From Selaginella moellendorffii (Eukaryota; Streptophyta; Lycopodiopsida; Selaginellales; Selaginellaceae), in assembly GCF_000143415.4 (NCBI RefSeq), contig NW_003314277.1, positions 135,183 to 160,171 on the forward strand: DNA of 24,989 nucleotides, read 5' to 3'. The translations under genes were made by a program, and so were the position numbers. The notes under the pieces were generated by a model. It saw nothing but the letters and a program-made list of their open reading frames with translations, made no database searches and was not told the origin of the DNA. Positions 7,535 to 23,189 of this stretch are shown here, piece by piece (within the stretch, counting starts at the first letter, position 1; the number at the start of each line of letters is the position of its first letter).

Positions 7535-10500
7535 TAGGGAAGATCGACGTCCTCGTCGATGCACACTCGAGTCTAGAATACCGCCAAGGAAACAACTCTA
7601 GAAAAAGTTCACGGTACTCACACTATGTGAGAAATGCACCAACTTAAATGAGTTAGGGGCAACCTCTTTGTCTAACGCGGATGCACTACCAACTCAGACA
7701 CCTTCCGGCCGTCGCCGACAAGGAAATGACCAACAAAGTTAGCCACCCTTGCTGCGCTGGGAGTCACCCAGCTACAAAAGAGTGATATGCCCCTGCCCGC
7801 AAGGACATAGAGAGAGAAGCCAGAGGCCCCAACCCTCCTAAGCAAAGAAACCAAACCCGTCGGTAAGGTTTAGATAGACTATTATAAACAGGCAGTTAGA
7901 GTTGTTTACACGGTCACGCCCTTTTAACGGAACAAGGAACATCGACAGAGAGGCGGGTGATGTGACCAGTCGACAATAGCTACCCCATGACTAAAGATTT
8001 CAACATGCACACAAAGTGCCGAAGCCAGTTTACTTATACTGGCCCAAACTCAAAGATCAATAGATGGACAATATCAAAGTCAGAGACAATGTTATCTTAG
8101 AGACTTAATTACCAGTGAATAAATCTTAAATTAGAACACAAAAGTATTCTAAGTAAGGTATCATCTGATAAACTAGTAGTATAGTAGATAGGAACCACCA
8201 AGATCATCAAAATTGGTAAACACAGAATGTACCATCCAACAAAATTCAATAGGTAGTATATCATCAAGGAAACTCAATGATGAAACTGAACTACCGAAAA
8301 TGGCAGACAGTATGCCAAATAACTTACTAAAGATAACTCATAGCACATAAAGGATCATCGACTAGCAAGCAAAATGCTCGCGAATGTATCACCCGAAGGA
8401 AATAACATCCGAATCTATCAAAGTGAACTCAAGCAATAATCAACAGAATAGAATGAATGTTCCATGGCTAACAAACACTCGTTCATGCCAACTATCACAC
8501 GAGCCAATCTGAATAGACCCCGGTCAACAATACCAAGGAACTAGAGTTGCTCTAGCAAGTGTCAGCAACATCCTATCGATGTCTCAAACCCAAGAGACCA
8601 ATCCAGAGCAAACCATAAAGAACATGTGGTATTGCAAAAAGCCAAAAGCTATCAAAGAGAACAACTAACCATCATGAAAGATCATTAATCATCCCATCAA
8701 AAAGATATGCTAAATCATCGTCAAGCAAGAATCTACCATCCCGAAGAATAGCAAATAATTCCAGACTAACAATAATCAAGCAAAACTTTTGACAAGGATA
8801 ATCAATATCCTAGATGACAGTCAATCATTACCAATGATTGCCAGATGCAAGAGCCAACTTCAACATCGAAGCTAACAAGCCAAAATGCCTTCCCCAACAA
8901 CTCCTAACAAATGGAACAATGAGCATAAAAACTCAAGGAACCAAAAGTTTGAAGAAGCCTATAGCCAAGTCTTGCCTAACAATGATCACAAGTCTTGTAT
9001 GAACTAACTTCAATGCTAAAGAAGAAATCATGGTACAACCCACAATATTCTCCTCAACACATCCATAAGCTAAATTTCATAATACCAAAGCTAATGAAGA
9101 GCATATCTGCATCAATCCAAAAGCTAAGCATAATGAAGCGATGCTCAACAAGTGATCACCAAACGATCCTCCATGAATCCATCTATAGCAAGACGTAACT
9201 CACTTCATAACAAGCACAAGAAGAATCATCAAGGATCAATATATCCCAACTCAAATCCAACAAGGACTTGATCACTTCAATATTGATCACTAACTCTTCC
9301 ACTTGTAGAGTTAGCATAGTTCACGACTGAATCACTTTTCAAGGAAAAGCCAAAGCTCAACCTTTACTACATAATTTTGTCTAGAACACAACTAACTCAA
9401 ACTTGCCACTCAACTCGTTTGAACGTCAATATAGTTGCTAACTAGCAGGTGCGCGAATGCTAATAACACAAAGCTAAAACCAAATCATCAACACTATCTC
9501 TATCAAGACTAATGAAACTCAATATCAATCCTAAGGATAGACATCTCATTTCACTCGAATCTCAACATTAACAATGTCAACGACAAAGCACCACTTCAAT
9601 GCCATCAACACCATAACAAAGCTAGAAGAAAGCAAGAGTGAATCACCACTCAAAACTCTCTTGCAACCAAACTAACCAAAGTCAAAGATACTTTACTCAG
9701 TATCCAAAACTAATCCTTCAACAATACTCAGCTACAAATAACACTTCCTCAAGGAATGAATCACCACATCCAAGACTCCATGAAATCCAACACTATGAAC
9801 TAAATGCAACCAAATGATATAAACAGAGGTAGAGTCAATATACCAACATGGAAAACCATATAAGTCTAATGACATGATCCTCCGCAACACCATTCGATAA
9901 AGCAAGCCCATCACTGCTGAATCATCATCAAGTGAAGCAAGTGTCACAGTCTTCGACAAAATCTACAAGCAATCACTAGTCGCAAAGCAACTAACAATCA
10001 CTCGTTCAACTTGCCTTCACAAGACCCAAACACTAAACTCATGCCATCGAGTCATATACTTGTCCAACATGAACGTAATACCTCATGGACGAAATAAAGG
10101 TTCATAGACAAGCACAAACTAAATGACCACTCGAATCCAACTCAACCGTGATAAACTCACCAATGCATTTAGCCACTAGCTCTGAGCATGCCTTGAAGAG
10201 GCTAGCTATACATGATCAACACTAAGTCAAAACTCAAGTGAAGACCATGAGATGGACTCATGTCAGTACACAACATCCACTTAGACAAAGCTATAGTATG
10301 GGTACTAACATCTCAACCGCAAACAACTAAATTGGACATCACTATCCTCAGCCAAGGTGTAGGGCTACCAAGACTAAGTCAAGATCAGTGAGAGCTCACT
10401 ACTCTCATAGAGTCTAACGAAATGCAAGGTGCAACCTGCCACCAAGCAGAACGCAAGAAGAAAGGCACAAGGGTCACCCTTCTTAGAAAAGTGCAACGGC

Positions 10501-12479
10501 CACTTTTCTACACCAACTCCAGACTCTATCCAACTCAATTGCCCTAGCCCCAAAAGTCAGCATCCCTTTTGGGCCGCATCATACAAACTACTTACTAAGG
10601 TCTAAGCCAACCGAAGTCAACTCCAATCCCTTCACTAGTTTGTACTGGCTTTCGAAAACGGAATGGTTTTTGAGCAAAGTGATAACAGATCAGCCATTGG
10701 AAAAGTCTAAGAAAATTTGTGGAGAATTTTCCAATCCTAGAGAAAGAATGACTCTCGGTCTAGGAATACAAACTTCCAAGACTCAACCAACTTCCTCCTA
10801 TTAACAACTTCACATATGTTCACCTCAACACAAATTCTCATGACCCATAATATGCCTAAGCATTGAACATCTCTTTTTGCCCATACTTTCGACATTTAAC
10901 ACCGACATCCGTAAAATGCAAAGTAAACATCCAAGGCTTGATCACGAAGACCAGATTTTCGGATATCCACATTGCACTAACACTCTTCTTCAACCACCTT
11001 CAAGATCCAATCTGAAGCTAAAACACTAACAAGAAAATGATATGGAAAATCAAGCTCTAAGGAAACTTCCTCATCACTTAAAATAACAATGCCACTTCCA
11101 CTAACACAAGTGCTAGCAATGTCAATGCCTCAACTACACACCTTCTCCATGCAATAATCTACTTCAAGTGCTAACGGATCAACTAACAAGCCATAGCAAG
11201 TGAATGCTATAACCTTTTTCCAACACCTAATGGGCAAACCCTCAAGAAGCAAGGAACCAACTTAAGCTTAGCATACTGGACCACCATTGAGAATCCAGCC
11301 AAGGCTACTACAATGCTATTTCGTGTAAGTAGACTAGCGTCACTATCAACCACTTTGGGGTTGATCATCGTTTAACCAAGCAACTTCGTAAACACATTGC
11401 TCATTATCACATAGATATGATATGGAAATCACAATGTCTTGATCATCAATCAAGCAACACCACGAGCAATGCCAATGTCATTATTTCAAAGGTTTATGTG
11501 AGCATCAAGTGTCAACTCGATTCGACAAAATGTAACATAAATATCACACTCCATCAATAGAGATATCACTACAACACTTAACACTACTAACTTTTGTTCA
11601 CAACACGGACAAGCTCATGCCACTCTCTTTTCGACCAAACTCAACACTAATCCAATACCAAGCTACTCAAGGAGCAATAGCAAGGTTCCCCGGAAAAGAA
11701 TTGAGCATTACAATCCAAGTCTTCCAATAGCAAGCCTAGACAAAATGGTTTAGCGCTTCACCGCTATCCATCCCACAACTCACCATTGTAAAACCATCAT
11801 CTTCAACATACATCAAGATAGGGACTCTTGTTTGCATGATGTGAACACGAGCAATGAGTTAACACTTCATTGCAAATCATCTCTCCAAAAGAAAATGATT
11901 TACGTGTTTGATCCTTCGTCCCTGGTAACTCTCTTTTCAGTCTTATCTTTGACTAAACCTCAAGCTTGCGTTCGCACTGCCTTCAGTTCAATCCAAGAAA
12001 AGTTTATGAGAGAGCACGGCAATGACTACTTGAAGCAATAGACTAGTCCCTACAGTCTTGATTGATCCACTTATAATCATACCTAAGAAGGATCCACCAG
12101 TGCCGTGCTAAACAGTTACAGACCAGCCTATTTGCCACTCACAGCAAACCCAGGGAAAGTTTACTTTCACCTATGGTGCAAGGAACAACTTATGGAACCA
12201 CCGATAGGCTAACATTAATCTTGCCAACTTAAAGTGTAACCTTGAGTTGCTAATATGCCTCACTCACGAGCCCAAGCACTAGCTCGTGCAAACGGAACAT
12301 CTCCAATCCATCCTATGAGCCCAAGCGCAAGCTCAACAAGGCAACAATATCCATACCTAAGGAACCAATGTGAACCCTTTGCACCAAACGTGTACCCACT
12401 CGGATCATCGTTTTCATCTCTGCGTATGCAACGAGACTAGTTGCCCAATCTCATTGAATAGTACTCGCTGAGACTCATA
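7535..12479 (-). other. Non-coding interior of the LTR element
   Basis: Almost 5 kb with no convincing coding region on either strand. The plus strand is visibly rich in A and C and poor in G and T from about 7,900 to 12,000 (abundant CAA, TCA, ATCAAG, AACTCAA), so the element's RNA would be U/G-rich. A 60-codon minus-strand frame at 7672-7854 resembles no retroviral protein I know. I see no tandem array, tRNA or gene capture. Confidence 0.7.
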
Positions 12480-12491
12480 TCTCTGATACCA
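12480..12491 (-). other. Primer-binding site for initiator methionine tRNA
   Basis: Minus-strand TGGTATCAGAGA begins two bases inside the element from the LTR end at 12494. Plant copia and gypsy elements commonly use TGGTATCAGAGC, complementary to the 3' end of tRNA-iMet. Eleven of twelve positions agree. Confidence 0.85.
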
Positions 12492-12493
12492 AA

Positions 12494-13630
12494 TGTAGCG
12501 CACGTGGTTTTGTCCCTTTATCCTATGGTAATTTACTATAGGATAACACCACGAAGCGGAACCTAAACCCTCTTTGTGCCACGTGACAGATGCCACGTGT
12601 CACATGCCACATGTCCATAGGAACCCGAGGTTCAAGGCCTTAGGCCAATGAACGAAGGAACGGTGCCAAACTCCCAAGCATGTAGCCAAGGAGTGATGGA
12701 ACCGAACCACAGAGCAACTCCCGAGCATAAAGCCCAAGGAGCGAAGGGACAGGGGCCCAGAGCGACTTGGAACAGTCCTAGAGTAACCAACATCCCAATG
12801 CCAGGACCAGCATGCAAAACGGAGCCAAACGGGGTCTGGCGCTATTTCAGTATACCGGTGGCCTAACGCGAGAACATGGGTACTCCACCAACTAGCATGG
12901 AATGGAACTTGGGCTTAGACCCAAGCCGGACGCAAAACAAGGACAGGCACGCAAGTGGGAGCTAGACTATGCCTCAGGTTGGTCGGCCATACCCGACCTA
13001 CCCACTATCCCTACTTTACATTTGGAACCCCCCATAGCCCCCCCCCCCCCCTCGAGGAACACACGCTTTAGGCTTTCACCCCAAGCCTCCCTTAGTATCA
13101 GGAGTTAGTCTCTGGGACAAACTCGAAACTTACTAAATATGGAATGGCGCTAGATTGCGAATTTGGACACGGGACGAACACCATTGTGTTCAGGCCAATA
13201 TCTACATTCCGTAGATATGCCAAATGAGCAAATCTGGACACTTTCCATAAATAGCATTTGGGACCGAAATGAGACTAACACAAAAGGCATGATAGCGAGG
13301 GTGTTTGGCAGACACGGTAAGCTATCATCCAGCGATATTGAGGGACCAATCTCAATACGCGAGGGTTCTTGTCACTAGCAAGTGCAAGACAAAACGAGAC
13401 GAGAACTCCTTACCGGGCTAAGTATGCTTAGCTAATAACACTTAGGAATTCCGTCCTTATACTCGTCCGGTCTAAGTACACTCGAAATGCCCAGTTAACT
13501 CCACTAGCACAAGAGGGGCTAATAAAGGGTCCAGCAATACCGACCTCTTGCCATCGTGGCAGTAAGGTAAGAGTGTCCGTAAGGACTAGTCTACAGGTAA
13601 CTTTCGATACCCGAAGTCACATGCGCGACA
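12494..13630 (-). repeat. Right long terminal repeat (5' LTR in element sense)
   Basis: 1,137 bp, TG at 12494 to CA at 13630, the direct-repeat partner of the left LTR. It lacks the ~13-bp tandem unit present in the left copy and has a longer C run near 13039-13050. In element orientation this copy would carry the promoter. Confidence 0.92.
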
Positions 13631-13635
13631 TTAAC
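13631..13635. repeat. Target-site duplication TTAAC (right copy)
   Basis: TTAAC directly after the LTR-closing CA, identical to 6372-6376. Confidence 0.85.
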
Positions 13636-14225
13636 ATCTCCATTAATAATGACATATTTTTTAAAAGTAGGGAATGATAATATTTTTACTTTCTATATTT
13701 TTTCACTTTACAAAAAAAATGGAAATAAAATGAAAAAACCAAGCTCAATATGAAAAGCAATCACTAGGCTATTACAATAATAGTTCGATCACATATAAGC
13801 AAAAGAAAATCTTTCCCCACTCCATTTAATACTAATGAATGTTCATTCTTTTCTTAACGATACTTTTTGAAATAAATGGGTAAGAATCAATGGATATTAA
13901 TTTTTTTTCCTTTATTGGATGCTCAAGTAATAATAGTATTTTATATGTTTATATTTATATTTATCTAAAATTTTAATTAGCTAGCTTAAACTTAGATCAA
14001 CACCATGCCACTGGTTATTCTCAGGATGATTACCACGAGGTCACCTTAATTTTGAGGAGCCACAAGCCGAGTAAATAGAAATGTCAAACTGTGTCTCAAA
14101 TGAAAGAGGGATTGGGTGACATAAGTCCTCACATCGTTCTCACGCAGCAATCTTTGTAAAGAAACACGATAGCTTCAATGTAGTGAAGTGAAAATCTAGA
14201 ACAGTTAAACTAGGAACCATTGAAT
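13636..14225. other. AT-rich intergenic spacer
   Basis: No gene seen. Poly-A/T-rich up to about 14000, then mixed sequence that should include the 3' UTR and polyadenylation region of the leftward ELIP gene. Confidence 0.6.
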
Positions 14226-14985
14226 TTACATCATGTGAAACACTGGAGTCTTGGTGAAAAACTCGGTGATCACCAAGGCGAGGAAGCCAAGCATCGCGGT
14301 TCGCCCATTCCAGCGCTCCGCCATGGCTCTAAATGGCCCAAACGATCTGCTGTCCGGGCTCTCGCCCTTAAACATGGGCACCAGCGACGCGTACGCGAAT
14401 AGCTGTGCCACCGCCAGAAAATGGAAAAGACCAGTGCTCCCCGGCGAGTAGAGCTGCTCCGCCACCGTTTGTCCCGTCAGTCGCTCCACTGCGAATGCCC
14501 ACACCAATCCTACCATTGCCTGTTTGACAAGTTCACGTTAGTTACTTGGTTGATCTAGAAAAAAACGCGAAGAAAAATCACCAATCGCTTACCAGTCTTC
14601 CGTTGATCGTTTCCGGGCCGGCTCCATCGAACGCCATCAAGCTGGGGAACGATCGATCGCCAGTCTCTGGTCGCCTCTCGACCTCTGGCCTGGGATAGAA
14701 GGATCCGGACGATGGGACGGCTCCAAACACGGAGCGCTTCTCCGACTCGTTCTCGGCCTGGTTCTTGAGCACCTCCTCGCGGGTTATCTCCTTCTTGGTG
14801 CCGTCGAGAACGCCACTGATGCCGCCATCGCCACCATCCCTTGATTTGTTCGAGGACGCTCTTACTACTACTAGATTTCTTGTCCCGATGGAGCTTGTGG
14901 GAGATTGCGATTGGACATGGAGCTTGTTGGAGATGAGCGAGGAAGAAGAGAGAGCTGCGATACCGCTGCCTGTGACGAGTGCCAT
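14226..14985 (-). CDS. ELIP: Early light-induced protein (ELIP), chlorophyll a/b-binding family
   Basis: ELIPs are three-helix thylakoid proteins of the LHC superfamily that bind chlorophyll and carotenoid under light or desiccation stress and limit photooxidation. Two exons: 14593-14985 and 14226-14519, joined phase 0 by a GT-AG intron of 73 nt, give 228 residues. I chose ATG 14983-14985 (MALVTGSG...); frames reaching further upstream use a TTG. Residues about 1-45 are Ser-rich with no acidic residue, as in a chloroplast transit peptide. Helix 1 carries ETINGRLAMVGLVWAF across the splice junction, helix 2 is about LFHFLAVAQLFAYASLV, and helix 3 carries AERWNGRTAMLGFLALVITE; the E..NGR motifs are the pigment-binding LHC signature. 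The promoter has a TATA box and an ACGT element. A broken inverted copy lies at 22980-23675. Confidence 0.93.
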
Positions 14986-15102
14986 TGTTTTGAGCTGGGA
15001 GCTAGCTAGCAAAAAATTCAACTGTGCAATGAATTTACAATGAGCTCCTTTCTTTAAGCTTTTTTTCCAATTCTAGAATATTCTTTCTAAAGGGCACACA
15101 GA

Positions 15103-15131
15103 TATTTATACGGTATGGGGACCGTACGTGG
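15103..15131 (-). promoter_or_regulatory. ELIP promoter: TATA box and ACGT element
   Basis: Reading leftwards, TATAAATA at 15110-15103 lies about 120 bp before the ELIP start codon. Just upstream is an ACGTGGC core at 15125-15131, like the G-box/ABRE sites used by HY5-type bZIP factors at light-induced genes. The TATA segment and sequence further upstream to about 15275 are shared with the ELIP pseudogene, but the ACGT element is not. Confidence 0.6.
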
Positions 15132-15289
15132 CAAAATTTAGATCCTGGCTCGTGTCCAGTATGTGTGGCACATCTTGTGCGGTGAAAATGGCCGAAGGTG
15201 AAACTTCTCTAGAGAATGCAAGGTGTGATACTTTGGGACTTTCGTTTTGTTTTGCAATCGAATTCGTACACGGGGATGCTCTCTTGTCT

Positions 15290-15760
15290 CCACAATAAGC
15301 GTGTTAATGTAATGCCGTTATGAGAGGCCGTCTGACGCATCAAACACGACTATCTCCCCTGTATCACGAGAAAGAAAAAAAGATGAGTTAAACAAGGTTA
15401 AAAAAAGATTTCGTGATCCACTTGAGAGCTAGTTATTTAGTGTGGATTTGGCTAAAAATACACATTTCAAAGGGATTCTCAGTATTGTTGTAATCACACA
15501 TTCAAGTTCTACTACCATCTAGAGGAATTCCCTCTTTCTGATGATGTTATATATGCTCTAACTTCTCAAGATCAACCTTCTAAGTTACCTTCATTCAACA
15601 AGGATGCACTCAATTTGCTTGTGTTTGGAAAGACTAACTAGGATCACTGCAAAGACAAAGAAAACAAATGCACTTTCTAGTCCTCGTTCCTTATTTTGTG
15701 ATGTAAAATGTTGGGAAAAAGTCCAATAATGGCAAGCTAACTCATTCTTGCAAACAATCA
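15290..15760. other. Intergenic region without recognised gene
   Basis: No supported coding region. It leads from the ELIP promoter into decayed retroelement sequence; short frames here show no motif. Confidence 0.5.
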
Positions 15761-15764
15761 CAAA

Positions 15765-16440
15765 AACTTTTGCTAATGAGTGCAAGTATAGAGCTGATTT
15801 GTTGGGAGTTGAGTAAACTTGATGTTAGGTGTTAAGCATCTTTACATGCACTTGGATTCTTTGCTTCTTTGCAAGCAACTAATTGGGAAGCTCCAGCTTC
15901 AACATCTTGGATTGCAAGTTTTTCATAAGAAACTACCATCACCTCTTGGCTCAATTGTCATCATGGAATTCCTTACACATAAAATGGTGTCAATGATATG
16001 CCAATGAAGCAAGGGTTGTAGAAGACTAAGAGAATCCATCCCACGGATTGCAACACAATAATGAACTTGATCAAATTGAAGATGCAAGTCTTTGTTGGCT
16101 GAATTGGCAACAATTCTTTTGGATTTGCCTATTAAATGCAGTGAGCAAAAACTATTGTTTGCCGGGGAGGAGTTGACAATGAGGGGAAAGCACTAAAAGA
16201 TTTCCTTGGTGAGTTCATAGATGTTTTTGCATGAGACTACTTGGAGCTGAAAGGTATTTCATCAGACATTATTATCCACAATTGAAGCAAGCTCAAAGTC
16301 AACTCAATGAGCCATTGGTCAAAAAAAAAGTTCACAAGTTGATGAGGAAGGCACATGTATTCCTTTTCCCCCTTAAGGAATGCTTGGTGATCTACAAAAT
16401 CAAACTTCTCTCTCGATTTTTTTTTGTCTCTTCTCTCTCT
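15765..16440 (+). mobile_element. Decayed Ty3/gypsy-type pol fragments (RNase H-like, then RT-start-like)
   Basis: Plus-strand translation with stops gives FANECKYRADLLGVE (about 15769) and VKHLYMHLDSLLLCKQLIGK (about 15828-15890), matching the plant retroelement RNase H pattern TNNEAEYEALLLGL...V..DS.L...Q..G. A HIKWCQ.YANEA segment near 15975-16010 recalls the closing H.PR..N..ADALANLA motif. Around 16200-16345, DFLGEFIDVFA, DYLELKGISSDIIIHN and PLVKKKVHKLM resemble the front of gypsy reverse transcriptase (FKDVFAWSYDDMPGID...). Several stops and frame changes show it is dead. The RNase H piece precedes the RT piece, opposite to the normal order. Confidence 0.55.
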
Positions 16441-16449
16441 TTTTTTGTT

Positions 16450-17540
16450 CCTGGCATTCATGGAAGCTGATAAAGGATTGCAACACAGACATTTTCTAGA
16501 ACACCAATGTAAAAATGCCAATTGAATGTTTTCTGTCAATTGTTCTGAGTACAAAAGGATTGTATGTAACACAGTGATTGGTACAAGACAGGAGGAGATA
16601 TTTGCTATGGAAGAGGGGCTTGAGCAAGCCACATGAGATTTCTTTTAAAATCTGAGCCTAAGCTTTGTCAACAGGGACAACATCACTTTTCTGGTATATC
16701 CAAAAAGTGATTTTTATCACTGTTGATTGGATTAGATTTGTTTATTGAATGACAGCTTCAACCAGTTTGACAGATTCAACTTGGTACTACAAGCTATCAA
16801 GTATTTTTCAAAGTCATAGCCTGTTTATTCAAGATATATAGACATCTTTGGAGTCACCACAGCACCTGTTTAGGCACAGGACCATATTATAAAGCTTCCT
16901 GATGTTTTCTAAGCTAAGTGATAAGTTTACCTGGCACCATCACAGCACGACCATGGCTGATAATTAATTGCAGCTCACTAGGAGCTTGGTGGAGAGTAGT
17001 TGCAAGCTGTTTTGCCAAGGTGTTGTTGTGGAAGTAGTGCTGCAGAGATGACATGATGGTGCGATCCAATAAGGATGGTGTGCCAAGAGATGGCAAGAGA
17101 TGGTGAGATGCTTGAACTTACATAGCTTCAAGCACCAGGTGGTTTTACAATTTAACTGCCTGCAGCTTCTTTGAGCTTGTACACAGGAAGAGCTATAGGA
17201 TCAGTCATTGTCTTAAAGCTAGAAGGCAATGGAGGAACTTAATTGACTGTTGAACGGGCTACGACCAGGTTCTCCATGTTGAGCAGGCGGGAGTTATGCG
17301 TTCTTGACAATCTACATCCGAGAAGGAAAGAAAAAGCAGAAAACTAAAGATTGACTGGCAAAGGGAGAAAAAGAAACCCAACCGCCTCGACAATGAAAGT
17401 TCTCCGGTGTCATCGCATAAACGAGGTCGTTAGTAGTACTTATGAAAGACTTGCCTTACCATAGCTGGCAGCCAGTACATTGAGTGGTCCCACAAGCAGT
17501 CACACATTCAAGATTCATAAACAGAAGATGAGGTGATTTC
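16450..17540. other. Intergenic region without recognised gene
   Basis: I see no gene in this stretch. Short frames are interrupted and carry no motif. The last ~100 bp should hold the BURP gene promoter. The left part may still belong to the decayed retroelement. Confidence 0.5.
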
Positions 17541-17543
17541 AAC

Positions 17544-17550
17544 TATAAAA
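17544..17550 (+). promoter_or_regulatory. TATA box of the BURP gene
   Basis: TATAAAA lies 31 bp before the chosen start codon at 17581. A transcription start ~30 bp downstream would leave a 5' leader of only a few bases, so either the leader is very short or another upstream TATA is used. Confidence 0.4.
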
Positions 17551-17580
17551 ACCATTATCAATCCAACACTCACCCACACC

Positions 17581-18549
17581 ATGGCTAATCTTACTGTTCT
17601 CATCCTTTTCTCTGTCTTTGCCATCTTTTTTGTGTGCGCTGCAGGACTCACTCACTCAAACGAATGGTTCAATGGCAAAGATTCAGTTCCATTCGCACTC
17701 GAAAACTTCATCGCTTCTCCAGTTTCGCTGGATCTTGGTAGCAGCGGCTTCTGCAGTGCTGCTGGCATTCGGTGCAACGACACTGGCCTTTCACCCTGTT
17801 CCAACAAGCCTTACCGCCGAAGACTCCTCGATGCGGAGCTCGATGGCGCCCTGGTCTGCGACCCTGTTCGATCGATTCAGGTTGTCAACACTCGCCGCTT
17901 CTTCCATCTCAGTGAATTCACCCCGGGGTCTCTTTTCACGTTCCCAGCCTTCTACAATGCCCCAGCCACGCGATTCCTCGCTCATCCCCTCGCCGCGAAG
18001 ATCTCATTGGACCCGCAGGAGCTTCCGGTCACCATGGCCACTCTCCATATTGTCAACGCCCCCGTCATGAAGCTCTTCATGGTGTCGACGCTCTCTGCGT
18101 GCGCGCATGCTCCATCTTCCATCGAGACCAAGAGATGCACGCCGAGCTTGAGAGAGCTCTCTAGCTTCGTTTCGGTAGCCCTGAACACCACGTCCCCGGT
18201 GGTTCGCGGCTCCAAAGGCACTTCCCACATGGATCAGCTGCTAGCCAACAAGCAAGTGCAAGTTCGCAAGCTGGCAGAAATCGTCCCGGTTTCAAAGCCT
18301 CACGTCGCGTGTCACAGGATGGCGTATCCTTTCATGCTGCACTACTGCCACATGGTACAAGGTACCCACGTTTTCTCTGTTACGGTTGCCGCCCACCATG
18401 ATGATGAAGTCGAATACTTGCTGGAGTGTCACACCATCACGAAGTACATGAAGCTCGGCAATGCGATCCTCAACCAGCTGAGTCTCAAGCCAGGAGAAGG
18501 CGAGTTCTGCCACCTTGTTGAATCGTCCGCTCTCATCTTCACAAACTAA
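17581..18549 (+). CDS. BURP-domain secreted protein
   Basis: BURP proteins (BNM2, USP, RD22, PG1beta) are plant-specific apoplastic or cell-wall proteins, linked to development and stress; their biochemical activity is mostly unsettled. The single-exon frame gives 322 residues from ATG 17581; the frame extends further upstream only through a GTG. Residues 1 to about 23 form a signal peptide (MANLTVLILFSVFAIFFVCA). A short variable region with several cysteines follows, then the BURP domain from about residue 107 (FFHLSEFTPGSLFTFP) to the end. All four C-terminal CH motifs are present with exactly the family spacing CH-X10-CH-X25-CH-X25-CH (ACHRMAYPFMLHYCHM, LECHTI, FCHLVES), and PGE precedes the last. 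There is no long tandem-repeat middle region as in RD22. It ends only 178 bp before the ABC transporter start, same strand. Confidence 0.93.
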   Translation: MANLTVLILFSVFAIFFVCAAGLTHSNEWFNGKDSVPFALENFIASPVSLDLGSSGFCSAAGIRCNDTGLSPCSNKPYRRRLLDAELDGALVCDPVRSIQVVNTRRFFHLSEFTPGSLFTFPAFYNAPATRFLAHPLAAKISLDPQELPVTMATLHIVNAPVMKLFMVSTLSACAHAPSSIETKRCTPSLRELSSFVSVALNTTSPVVRGSKGTSHMDQLLANKQVQVRKLAEIVPVSKPHVACHRMAYPFMLHYCHMVQGTHVFSVTVAAHHDDEVEYLLECHTITKYMKLGNAILNQLSLKPGEGEFCHLVESSALIFTN

Positions 18550-18727
18550 AAGTGACCAAGTGTTCTCTTGCTACCACTCTCATCAAACTGTGTTCTCTAT
18601 ATACGCTCTTGGCAATATATGCTGTAATGTTACATAGACACTAGGTCTCCATTTTTGTCCTATGAGGGCGAGGGGCAACACTCTTTGTGCGTGGAAAGGT
18701 TGGTTTTAAAAACTAGCAGCGCTAGCC

Positions 18728-22927
<4,200 letters not shown>

Positions 22928-22979
22928 GGGCATTACATTAACGCGATTAATCTAGCTTATTGTTTCAGACAAAAGACAT

Positions 22980-23170
22980 AATCGTGTACGAATTCGATTG
23001 CAAAATAAAACGAAAGTTGCAGAGTATCACACCTGGCATTCTCTTACCTTCGGCCATTTTCAGCACAAGATAAGCGATACAGTGGACACGAGCCGATGAT
23101 CCTCGCACCGTATAAATATCTGTCTGTCATTTGCCATAGTCATCTCAAACGTAGAAACACAGTAGCTCAT
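22980..23170 (+). promoter_or_regulatory. Relic ELIP-type promoter
   Basis: This stretch matches the reverse complement of the region upstream of the intact ELIP gene (about 15104-15275): GTGTACGAATTCGATTGCAA, CCTTCGGCCATTTTCA, GGACACGAGCC and ACCGTATAAATATCTGT recur in order. The TATA box is kept (about 23110). The segment with the ACGTGGC element is missing here. Confidence 0.7.
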
Positions 23171-23189
23171 TGTAAATTCACTGCACAGA

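Larger units (their letters stand above)
6377..13630 (-). mobile_element. LTR retrotransposon without recognisable gag/pol (LARD-like)
   Basis: Two direct repeats of ~1.14 kb flank a 4,970-bp interior, with TG...CA ends and the TTAAC duplication on both sides. The minus strand is the sense strand: next to the right LTR lies TGGTATCAGAGA (12491 down to 12480), matching 11 of 12 bases of the usual initiator-Met primer site, and next to the left LTR lies a G-rich polypurine tract. The interior has no frame longer than about 75 codons and I see no protease, integrase, RT or RNase H motif on either strand. Full ends with a long non-coding interior are the definition of LARDs (large retrotransposon derivatives), mobilised in trans by autonomous relatives. 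Heavy decay of an autonomous element is the alternative, but the LTRs still agree at roughly 97% over the first ~400 bp compared by eye, which argues against great age. Confidence 0.85.

Noticed and set aside
7672-7854. A 60-codon minus-strand frame in the LTR element
   Set aside because: No gag, protease or pol signature and no extension in neighbouring frames; treated as chance.
9732-9959. A 75-codon minus-strand frame in the element interior
   Set aside because: Composition follows the local skew, no motif, surrounded by stops in all frames.
16237-16632. A 131-codon minus-strand frame
   Set aside because: It lies opposite the gypsy RT-like remnant and across a pyrimidine-rich run; no recognisable domain.
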